Positions 16,672 through 24,485 of a stretch of DNA of 64,000 nucleotides are shown here, one piece after another. A program made the position numbers and the translations under genes. Below the pieces are notes generated by a model that did no database searches, had not been told where the DNA came from, and was given only the letters and a program-made list of their open reading frames with translations. The first letter of the stretch is position 1. Every line of letters begins with the position of its first letter. The stretch is from Saccharibacillus nicotianae. GTDB lineage: Bacteria > Bacillota > Bacilli > Paenibacillales > Paenibacillaceae. The stretch lies in NCBI RefSeq assembly GCF_042681745.1, contig NZ_JBHUGF010000011.1, positions 496,001 to 560,000 of the forward strand, read 5' to 3'.

Positions 16672-17880
16672 ATGCGTTACTTTAACTATTTATCGCTTGA
16701 AGAAGAACAAGAATTGTTCTATTCGGCACCGATTCATTACAATAACTCTTCCGAACAGGAACTATTGGCGTATGCCGTAGGCGCAGCACTCTATTGTCCT
16801 GCAACACGTCCCACGATTGCTAGAGATATTTTGACAGAGCGACATCAAGGTCTAACTTCATGGGTGTTGGATCTGGAAGATGCGGTTGGAGATCATCAGG
16901 TAGAGATGGCTGAAGCATCATTAGTCCAACAACTGACCCAATTGTATGTTCAATTACAGCAAGAGCAAATACACCGAGATCAATTACCACTGTTATTTAT
17001 TCGTGTGCGTAGTATCGGGCAGTTAGAGCGAATGATTGAGCAGTTAGGTGAAAAAATGAAATTGATTACCGGCTTTATGTTGCCCAAATTCGACCCTGAA
17101 CAGGGATTGCAGTATTTTCAAGCGATTGCACGTTATAATCAAGAGAAAGATACCAATGCGCCTGTCTTGTACGGATTGCCTATTTTGGAGACGGCTGCTG
17201 TTATCTATCGGGAAACACGTATAGAACATCTATTAGCGATCAAAAAAATACTGGATATGTATAAGCCCTATGTGCTGAATGTACGTATTGGTGCAACCGA
17301 CTTTTCAAGTTTATTTGGATTACGTCGTAGCCCTGATATGACGATTTACGATATTGCTCCTATTCGTGACTGCATGTCTGATATTATTAACTTATTCGGT
17401 CGTATGGATTCACCATATGTGATTTCAGGGCCAGTGTGGGAATACTTTGCTAATGGAGAACGGGTACTCAAACCGATGTTACGTCAGTCTCCTTTTGAAG
17501 AAGCATTGGGTGATGATGGACGCAAATTGCGCAAAGAATATATTAACCGTCATGTAGATGGCTTGATTCGTGAAGTGGTGATGGATAAAGAAAACGGAAT
17601 CGTAGGCAAAACGATTATTCATCCTACACATATCGGTCTGGTACAATCATTATATACAGTGACTCGCGAAGAATTTGAAGATGCGGAAAGTATTATTCGC
17701 AACAATAACGGCGAACTTGGTGTATTTAAAAGTGGCTATGCTAACAAAATGAATGAAATCAAACCTCATTTAAATTGGGCGCAAAAAATTATAGCAAGAT
17801 CACAAATTTATGGGGTGCTACATGAACAACAACATTTCATCTCCCTTCTCTCAGAGCAGGAACAACGTATATACGTATAA
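16672..17880 (+). CDS. HpcH/HpaI aldolase/citrate-lyase-like enzyme of the ter cluster
   Basis: The 402-residue protein has a TIM-barrel C-C lyase pattern: WVLDLEDAVGDHQ near residue 62 (metal-binding acidic residues of the CitE/HpcH family), then VRIGATDFSSLFGLR, where a substrate-binding Arg/Asp pair is expected. The ATG 16672 follows GGAGGAG. This family is a fixed member of the ter-linked biosynthetic operon with PRTase, StiP, HAD and ATP-grasp genes, predicted by Aravind and colleagues to make a nucleoside-like compound. Its 3' end overlaps the next gene by 59 bases, showing translational coupling. The actual substrate is unknown. Confidence 0.8.
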   Translation: MRYFNYLSLEEEQELFYSAPIHYNNSSEQELLAYAVGAALYCPATRPTIARDILTERHQGLTSWVLDLEDAVGDHQVEMAEASLVQQLTQLYVQLQQEQIHRDQLPLLFIRVRSIGQLERMIEQLGEKMKLITGFMLPKFDPEQGLQYFQAIARYNQEKDTNAPVLYGLPILETAAVIYRETRIEHLLAIKKILDMYKPYVLNVRIGATDFSSLFGLRRSPDMTIYDIAPIRDCMSDIINLFGRMDSPYVISGPVWEYFANGERVLKPMLRQSPFEEALGDDGRKLRKEYINRHVDGLIREVVMDKENGIVGKTIIHPTHIGLVQSLYTVTREEFEDAESIIRNNNGELGVFKSGYANKMNEIKPHLNWAQKIIARSQIYGVLHEQQHFISLLSEQEQRIYV

Positions 17881-19243
17881 GATTTTAGAAAATTTAACGG
17901 TAGACGTCGAAGTACAACAGAATCCTTTTCAATTAGAATTAGATCACTTATTTACAATGGCAGCACGTATTAATCCCAAGCGCTCGTTTTTATTTGTCAG
18001 CAAAGTACTGGGCAAACATCTGGCGGTTGATCCTTATTTGTCATTGCTGAGTGGAGCAGTATTATCGTTATTACTTTACAATGATATGCGGGAACAATCC
18101 GATCCCAAGATAACAGCGTTACTTCCTCGCATTTTACAAGCGATGTCATCAGGTGAAGGCTTGGCAGAAGCCTATCATGAATTGATGAATCTAAAGCTTG
18201 TTTTACCTGCGCCTGTATCGTTTATCGGCTTTGCCGAGACAGCGACAGCGTTAGGTCATAGTATGTATCAAGTGTTTGATCGGGGAGCTCAATATGTACA
18301 TACGACCAGGCATGATATCGCCGGTCTTTCCTCGGTAATTACATTTGAAGAAGAACATTCCCATGCTACAGCACATCGCTGTTATGCCCAATCAGAAGGT
18401 ATGATCACAGGCAATGATCCTATTATTCTTGTGGACGATGAGATCACTACTGGCAAAACAGCCCTTAATATTATTCGTGAAATCCATGCAGAGTATCCTC
18501 GTGATACGTATTATGTTGCTTCCTTACTCGATTGGCGAGAAGATGCACATGTACAGCGGTTTGCAGATTTGGAACAAGAACTGAATATAACGATAACAGC
18601 GCTATCTCTGATCAAAGGTCAGATTACTGTTCATGGACAACCTAGCCTTACTCATGATCCGATGACTTTGCATGAGCAATTAGCAGATATTCCTGTAGAT
18701 ACTATCTATCTGAATCATTTATTCGCACAGCAAGAAGGTTATGCGTCTATTGATGGAAATGGTCAACAGAATCAAGCTTCATTTATGACAGGTACAGGTC
18801 GGTTCGGTATTGGAGCCCATGACAATCTATCTAATGATCTTAGTATCGCCAAAGCTGCCCAATTACTTGGTAAGCAAAGAGCAGGTCAACGTACATTGTG
18901 TCTGGGTACGGAAGAATTTATGTATATTCCGATGCGGATTAGCAGTGAAATGGGTGAAGGTATTCTTTTCCATTCTACTACACGTAGTCCTATTTATCGT
19001 TCTCTTATGCCGCATTACAGTATTCAGACAGGAGATACCTTCCCGTCCCCCGAAGATAGTAGTGTAACTAATTTTGTATATAATATTCCAGAAGAACACT
19101 ATGACGATGTATTTGTGTTTTTAGAACGGGATATCCCTCAAGAACGTATCCAACCATTAATCGATGTATTGCGCTCCAAGCTGTTCCAGCAGATTCATAT
19201 CGTGATCTGTGGGCCTCAAATGGTGCAAGAGAAAGGGATATAA
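17822..19243 (+). CDS. Phosphoribosyltransferase with TRSP domain (ter biosynthetic arm)
   Basis: The 473-residue protein has an orotate-PRTase-like fold with the PRPP-binding loop IILVDDEITTGKTALNI (about residues 201-217), preceded by a PRTase core with FAETATALGHSMYQ. The C-terminal third (from about 320, TGTGRFGIGAHD and ILFHSTTRSP) matches the TRSP domain linked to such PRTases. It probably attaches or removes a ribose-5-phosphate in the predicted nucleoside pathway. The ATG 17822 is preferred; an ATG at 17810 is also in frame. It overlaps the upstream lyase gene and ends one base before the next start. Confidence 0.8.
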   Translation: MNNNISSPFSQSRNNVYTYKILENLTVDVEVQQNPFQLELDHLFTMAARINPKRSFLFVSKVLGKHLAVDPYLSLLSGAVLSLLLYNDMREQSDPKITALLPRILQAMSSGEGLAEAYHELMNLKLVLPAPVSFIGFAETATALGHSMYQVFDRGAQYVHTTRHDIAGLSSVITFEEEHSHATAHRCYAQSEGMITGNDPIILVDDEITTGKTALNIIREIHAEYPRDTYYVASLLDWREDAHVQRFADLEQELNITITALSLIKGQITVHGQPSLTHDPMTLHEQLADIPVDTIYLNHLFAQQEGYASIDGNGQQNQASFMTGTGRFGIGAHDNLSNDLSIAKAAQLLGKQRAGQRTLCLGTEEFMYIPMRISSEMGEGILFHSTTRSPIYRSLMPHYSIQTGDTFPSPEDSSVTNFVYNIPEEHYDDVFVFLERDIPQERIQPLIDVLRSKLFQQIHIVICGPQMVQEKGI

Positions 19244-19244
19244 C

Positions 19245-20396
19245 ATGAATCAACATAAACAAGAGCAATTGCTAGCATTCCCCTTACCACATCCAGAACC
19301 TCTTGGAAGCTACAATCCATCCGATGTGATTTTTCTACTGAAAGATCTGAGCAATGTTAATTTAGAGCGCGGAACAGAAGAACGCGAAGAAGCGATCCAG
19401 ACCGGAACGCATTATTCTGAAATGTTACCTGTAGAATACCAACCAACTCCTGAATATATTCAGTTATTTCACGAAACGCTTGCCGAATCTGCTGAAAAAG
19501 TGGCTCTGGCAGCAGGTGTTGTGAGTGAACTGATTTTGCATAAGCGTGGGAAGAACTTAGTCTTAGCTTCATTAGCAAGAGCAGGTACTCCTATCGGTAT
19601 ATTGATGAAGCGTTATTTAATGCAACAATACGGTTTGGATGTTCCGCATTATAGTATCTCAATTATTCGTGGTAAAGGGATCGATGAGAATGCACTAAAA
19701 TACATCTTCCAACAACATGGTGCAGATCAACAATTGCAATTTGTCGATGGTTGGACAGGAAAAGGCGCTATTCGTCAGGTGTTGATTCAAGCTTGTGATC
19801 AATTTGAAAAAGATTACGGTATTCGTCTGAATGATGATCTAGCGGTACTGGCTGATCCGGGATTCTGTTCGGATACGTATGGCACACGCGAAGATTTCCT
19901 TATTCCAAGTGCTTGTCTGAACTCGACGGTATCTGGATTGATGAGTAGAACGGTATTACGTGATGATCTGATTGATGAGCATGATTTTCATGGAGCAAAG
20001 TTTTATAAAGAATGGTTAGATAGCGATCTATCTAATGTGTTTGTCGATCAAGTATGTTCGTATTTCCCGGCGATTGCTGAACAAGCGAAGCAGCAAGCAC
20101 AGGAGTTATTAGACTCTCCTGTAGCGATAAGCTGGCAAGGTCTAGCTGATATTCGTTCGATTCAAGATCAGTATGGGATCGAAGATATCAATCTAGTGAA
20201 ACCGGGCGTTGGTGAGACAACACGCGTCTTGTTACGTCGTGTACCCTGGAAAATTCTTGTCGATCGTGAAGACAATCCGAATCTGCGTCATATTTTGCTA
20301 CTCGCTCAAGATCGCGGTGTTCCTGTCGAAGTCTATCCGAATCTGACGTATTCTTGCTGTGGCATTATTAAGCCGAGGCAGGGGGAAAGCGAATGA
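19245..20396 (+). CDS. StiP-family protein: PRTase-like domain plus PELOTA RNA-binding domain
   Basis: The 383-residue protein belongs to the family annotated as cysteine protease StiP. The larger N-terminal part (DVIFLLKDLSN, then LVLASLARAGTPIGILMKRY) resembles a divergent phosphoribosyltransferase. The last 65 residues (VLLRRVPWKILVDREDNP, then GVPVEVYPNLTYSCCGII) resemble the PELOTA fold, an L30e-like RNA-binding domain. The protease name has weak support; the context favours a nucleotide/nucleoside role. The ATG 19245 follows AAAGGG. It overlaps the next gene by four bases (ATGA). Confidence 0.75.
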   Translation: MNQHKQEQLLAFPLPHPEPLGSYNPSDVIFLLKDLSNVNLERGTEEREEAIQTGTHYSEMLPVEYQPTPEYIQLFHETLAESAEKVALAAGVVSELILHKRGKNLVLASLARAGTPIGILMKRYLMQQYGLDVPHYSISIIRGKGIDENALKYIFQQHGADQQLQFVDGWTGKGAIRQVLIQACDQFEKDYGIRLNDDLAVLADPGFCSDTYGTREDFLIPSACLNSTVSGLMSRTVLRDDLIDEHDFHGAKFYKEWLDSDLSNVFVDQVCSYFPAIAEQAKQQAQELLDSPVAISWQGLADIRSIQDQYGIEDINLVKPGVGETTRVLLRRVPWKILVDREDNPNLRHILLLAQDRGVPVEVYPNLTYSCCGIIKPRQGESE

Positions 20397-21223
20397 TCTA
20401 TGCCAGTGATCTGGATCAGACGTTAATTTATTCGGTACGTTCGATGGGTATGGATGTTGATCTATCTGTAATGCAACCTGCGGAAACGTACAAAGAACGG
20501 ATTATTTCTTATATTTCGATAGCTACGCTTGAGCAACTACAGACAGTTGCTCAGCAGATTACGTTTGTACCTGTAACGACTCGTACACTGGATCAATATG
20601 CGCGTATTCATATTTTTCAAAATAACGTAATTCCTCAGTATGCGATTACCAGTAACGGGGCGAATATTCTAGTTGATGGTGTCGTGGATCAAGAGTGGCA
20701 CCAACACATTTTGGCAGATGTGTATTCCAAGTCCGCACCTGCGGCAGAAGCATTAGCTTTGTTTCACACTGTGTCTGATCCAAGTTGGATCGTGGCTGAA
20801 CATTTCTGGGAAAATACGTTTTATTCGATCGTTGTTGATCGCGAACAGATGCCTTTGGATCAAGTGCTTGCTTTGCAACCACAATTAGAAGCATTCGGTT
20901 GGGGAATGTCTGTGCAAGGTCGCAAAGTCTATCTAGTTCCTTTTACAGTGAGTAAAAATCGCGCAATTGCAGAAGTAAAACAAAGAGTAGGCGCTTCAAA
21001 AGTGATCGCTTCTGGTGATTCAATTTTGGATCGTGGCTTGCTGGATGTAGCAGATTATTCGATAGCTCCGGCACATGGTGAATTGTATCGTGAATCGATA
21101 GCAGAACCTGCACTGCGTCATTATTCATTTACATCAACTTCTGGTATTTTTGCGGCAGATGAGATTTTGCAATATGTAGTGGCTACGTTAGATCAAGAAG
21201 GGAAAGTCAGCTATGAGTCATAA
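20393..21223 (+). CDS. HAD-superfamily phosphatase of the ter biosynthetic arm
   Basis: The 276-residue protein has HAD motif I DLDQTL at residues 6-11 (nucleophile and acid/base Asp), the motif II region FVPVTTRTLDQ, a lysine in SKNRAIAEVKQR and motif IV ASGDSILDRGLLDVADY. An insert between motifs II and III suggests a C2-type cap as in Cof-like or sucrose-phosphate phosphatases. It probably dephosphorylates an intermediate made by the neighbouring PRTase and lyase. Start and stop overlap both neighbours, so it is in the same operon. Confidence 0.8.
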   Translation: MIYASDLDQTLIYSVRSMGMDVDLSVMQPAETYKERIISYISIATLEQLQTVAQQITFVPVTTRTLDQYARIHIFQNNVIPQYAITSNGANILVDGVVDQEWHQHILADVYSKSAPAAEALALFHTVSDPSWIVAEHFWENTFYSIVVDREQMPLDQVLALQPQLEAFGWGMSVQGRKVYLVPFTVSKNRAIAEVKQRVGASKVIASGDSILDRGLLDVADYSIAPAHGELYRESIAEPALRHYSFTSTSGIFAADEILQYVVATLDQEGKVSYES

Positions 21224-22253
21224 GGTACGTGTCTGGTTCAATCGTTGGTTTGCTGTCGGATATCATTATATGAACAATATTCGTCATAATCCAGATGGAC
21301 TAGAATTTGAAATTTATGGTACACATCGTGATGCTGAACATGTTTCATTTCAAGCATGTGATTACACTGAGATTGAACCGGCATTGCCGGGTGATGAGTA
21401 TGTAGCGTATTGCCTGGATTTCTGTAAGCGTCATAAAATCGATGTATTTGTTCCACGCTGGCGGATGATCAATATTGTAAGAGCCATTCATTCTTTTGAA
21501 GCGATCGGTGTCAAAGTCGTCGCTTGTACGAATCTAGAATTGCTTGATGTAATCGAAGATAAAGGGAACTTTTATCGGTCTGTGGAGCAAAATGGTCTGA
21601 TGGTTGTGCCTGAATATCATCTGGTGCACAATGTGGAAGAATTTAAAAAAGCGTATCATGATCTGAGTAGCAAAGGATTAGGGGTATGCTTTAAGCCAAC
21701 ACGTTCTGAAGGTGGGCTTGGATTCCGCGTGATCCAATCGAATTATAATGCTTTGCAAGAATTGTTGGATGTGCCTAATGTAAATATTTCTTATGAGCAA
21801 ACGGTTCAAATTTTGTCTTCGGTTGAGTCTTTCCCTGAGCTTATGGTTATGGAAGTACTAGAAGGGCATGAATATAGCATTGATTGTCTGGCTTCACCGA
21901 CAGGAGAATTGTTAGCAGCCGTTCCTCGCCGCAAAGCTGATGGTGGACGTGCCCGTTTACTTGAGAATGTACCGGAATTGATCCGAATTGCAGAGGAAGT
22001 GGCGCAGTTCTATAAGATTCCGTATAATTATAATTTACAACTGAAATATCAAGGTGATACTCCGAAAGTATTAGAGATTAATCCTCGCATGTCTGGCGGA
22101 TTGCATATTTCTTGTCTCAGTGGTGTCGACTTCCCTTATCTGGCAGTAAAATTAGCTTTAGGATATCCAGTAGAAAAGCAACATCCAGAGTTCGGTATTC
22201 TAGCAAGTTATGTAGAACAACCGGTACTCATTCGTAAATTGGAACAATCTTGA
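21213..22253 (+). CDS. ATP-grasp ligase of the ter biosynthetic arm
   Basis: The 346-residue protein has ATP-grasp features: the nucleotide lid FKPTRSEGGLGFRV (about 156-169), the Mg2+/ATP segment MVMEVLEGHEYSID, and a final LEINPRMSGG with the metal-binding Glu/Asn. ATP-grasp enzymes join a carboxylate to an amine or thiol through an acyl-phosphate, so it may amidate or aminoacylate the product. Its ribosome binding site (GAAGGGAAAG) lies inside the HAD gene; the overlap is 11 bases. It is the last gene of the tight enzyme block. Confidence 0.82.
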   Translation: MSHKVRVWFNRWFAVGYHYMNNIRHNPDGLEFEIYGTHRDAEHVSFQACDYTEIEPALPGDEYVAYCLDFCKRHKIDVFVPRWRMINIVRAIHSFEAIGVKVVACTNLELLDVIEDKGNFYRSVEQNGLMVVPEYHLVHNVEEFKKAYHDLSSKGLGVCFKPTRSEGGLGFRVIQSNYNALQELLDVPNVNISYEQTVQILSSVESFPELMVMEVLEGHEYSIDCLASPTGELLAAVPRRKADGGRARLLENVPELIRIAEEVAQFYKIPYNYNLQLKYQGDTPKVLEINPRMSGGLHISCLSGVDFPYLAVKLALGYPVEKQHPEFGILASYVEQPVLIRKLEQS

Positions 22254-22328
22254 CTATAAACCGTATGTTATTAGATAGGTTATAAGAATAGAGTAGTATG
22301 ATTTTAGACGAAAGGCAGGCGAACCTTA

Positions 22329-23036
22329 ATGACGTTTTGGAAAACATTTGGAAAATCGACCGTAGGTGGTATCGTAGGATATCTGGCAGGCATATTAGCA
22401 GGATTTTGGTTTACAGAAGACTATATCACACTGATCTTTCCAGTTGTCGGAACATTAGCCGGGGTAATCTGGGCGAAGCTTAGTAGCCGTTCTACCGCTA
22501 ATCTAGACAAACCTCTGGCAGAACCTGTTCATATACAAGATACGCTCACTACCGATCGACCTCTTGTGTCAACGATTAGCGAAGAACGTCCTGCCAATCG
22601 TCTATCTTCATCCAGCCCTGCTCCTGTTGTGGAACAAGAAGCTGTACCTCCTATTTTCCAGCCTGTGCTTGAGTATCTGGCTGTACTGGAAGATATGGTG
22701 ATCTCAGAAGGACAGAAAAACAATCTGGATAATGAGATTGTTGAAAAGTCCTGTTCTTTGTTTTTACGATTACAACGAGTATTGCCGATGTTAGGCGAGC
22801 TTCACAACGATGAGATCAATCATACAGTCAAGCGGCTGGTGCTGAAAGATTTGAATAGTATTATCAATCCATTTCTAAGACTGAGTGGCGAAGCCAAATC
22901 CAAAAATAGACGTGTATTGTTGGATGGGATTAGAGATGTAGATAGCCGGATTACGCATATCGTCAAAACGATAGAACATAAAGACTTGATGGAGTTACAG
23001 ACAAGAGCAGAACTTCTTCACCAACGCTACTCCTGA
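22329..23036 (+). CDS. Membrane-anchored protein of unknown function before telA
   Basis: The 235-residue protein has two adjacent N-terminal transmembrane segments (about residues 10-28 and 32-50), a Ser/Pro-rich linker (55-100) and a helical cytoplasmic domain (about 105-235) with predicted coiled-coil character (EIVEKSCSLFLRLQRVLP). It is not a known enzyme. Its position just before telA and the lack of a terminator between them suggest that the two proteins act together at the membrane. Confidence 0.6.
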   Translation: MTFWKTFGKSTVGGIVGYLAGILAGFWFTEDYITLIFPVVGTLAGVIWAKLSSRSTANLDKPLAEPVHIQDTLTTDRPLVSTISEERPANRLSSSSPAPVVEQEAVPPIFQPVLEYLAVLEDMVISEGQKNNLDNEIVEKSCSLFLRLQRVLPMLGELHNDEINHTVKRLVLKDLNSIINPFLRLSGEAKSKNRRVLLDGIRDVDSRITHIVKTIEHKDLMELQTRAELLHQRYS

Positions 23037-23100
23037 TTGACGGTACAATATCTATTTCAGTATGAAGAAGATGTTTATTGATAATAAGGAGGAAGAACTT

Positions 23101-24252
23101 ATGGCAAGTCAACCTATTACGTTAAAAAAAGAAGATGAACACAAAGTGATGCAAGAAGCATCGATGATTATTCAGCGGGTATCACAAGCTGATCAGATGC
23201 AGTTAGATACGTTGATGGATGAAGTCGGTAAGCTTGGAATGCAGACACAGGAGCGCGCAGGACAGACGCTACAGATGCTAGACCGTCCAGTGAATGATCT
23301 TATGAGTGGCAAGTCCAAAGAAGTGTCTAACTTAATCCTATCGCTTCGTAACGAATGTGAAGAATTACAGCAAAGCAAAAATGTGGGACTATTCGGTAAA
23401 TTGTTACGCAAATCACCGATCAAAAATTACGTATACAAATACCAATCGGTCAAAACGAATGTAGATGCGATTGTAATCGGGCTTCGTGATGGCAAAGACA
23501 ACCTCGAAGAAAATATGATTAGTATGCGTACACTCAAACGCAATTCATTAGAAGAAATTTATCAACTCCAATATAAGATTGAAATGGGCAACAAGCTGAA
23601 AGATTTATTTGAAAAAGAAATCCAGAAGCCTGAAAATGCCCCGCGAAAAGTATACTTAGAACGTGGTCTACGCAAAGTGGTCACTCGGATTCAATCGATG
23701 ACTGAAAATATTATGCTATTTAACCAAGCTATCGCGGCAACAGATATCGTGAATGATACGAATGATAAATTGATTGATTCGGTCAATGATTCGGTCTACA
23801 AAGCAGCGAATTTAATCAAAATTTCAGCGATGATTGCACTTGCTATTGAAGATCAAGAACGTGTGGCTAACGCTGTTGAAAGTGTGAATCAGACGATTGA
23901 AGATCAATTCAAGCGCAATGCTGAAATGCTAAAAGTCAACAGTGAACGTTCCGCAGAATTACTCAAAAAGCCAGCGATGTCTTTGGAATCGGTTAATCAG
24001 GCGATCAACGATCTGATGTCTGCGCTAGATAACTCGGAACAATCGAACCGCGATATTATTGCTAGTTGTAAAGACTACACTGTCAAATTATCCGGTATTA
24101 ACGATATGATGACCAAGCGTCTAGGATTAGATAGCGCAGATGCGAAAAACGATCCGATTGCATCTATTACAGGTTCTACATCCGGCTCTGCGCCATCATC
24201 GACACCAAACACATCGCCTTCACGCGATCCGTTAGCAGATTTATTAAAATAA
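23101..24252 (+). CDS. telA: TelA-family toxic anion resistance protein (YceH-like)
   Basis: The 383-residue, mostly helical protein matches the TelA/YceH pattern: LDTLMDEVGKLGMQTQERAG, then a central basic helix set with RKVYLERGLRKVVTRIQSM and the conserved FNQAIAATDIVNDTNDKL. The C-terminal tail is disordered and Ser/Pro-rich. The ATG 23101 is 9 bases after AAGGAGGAAG. TelA proteins are tied to tellurite, nisin or other envelope-stress tolerance, and the mechanism is unknown. It ends the ter block; a good terminator follows. Confidence 0.85.
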   Translation: MASQPITLKKEDEHKVMQEASMIIQRVSQADQMQLDTLMDEVGKLGMQTQERAGQTLQMLDRPVNDLMSGKSKEVSNLILSLRNECEELQQSKNVGLFGKLLRKSPIKNYVYKYQSVKTNVDAIVIGLRDGKDNLEENMISMRTLKRNSLEEIYQLQYKIEMGNKLKDLFEKEIQKPENAPRKVYLERGLRKVVTRIQSMTENIMLFNQAIAATDIVNDTNDKLIDSVNDSVYKAANLIKISAMIALAIEDQERVANAVESVNQTIEDQFKRNAEMLKVNSERSAELLKKPAMSLESVNQAINDLMSALDNSEQSNRDIIASCKDYTVKLSGINDMMTKRLGLDSADAKNDPIASITGSTSGSAPSSTPNTSPSRDPLADLLK

Positions 24253-24265
24253 AAACGATAGGCTG

Positions 24266-24308
24266 AAGAACAGTGTTCCTTTATAGAGGATACTGTTCTT
24301 TTTGTTTA
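24266..24308 (+). terminator. Terminator of the ter cluster
   Basis: AAGAACAGT (24266-24274) pairs with ACTGTTCTT (24292-24300), followed by TTTTTGTTT, 14 bases after the telA stop. Confidence 0.85.
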
Positions 24309-24485
24309 TTTCGATCACTAATTATTACGCTAATTAGTGATGGGTGTTTTGGTATGTAAGGGCTTTCTTTTGAATATGTATTGTTTTAATATAACAATGA
24401 GGTACGAAGTAGAAGTGACATTAATAGAATAATAACCTTCCAAATATTAATAAAATGACGATAAACTTAAAGGAGATATAACAAT

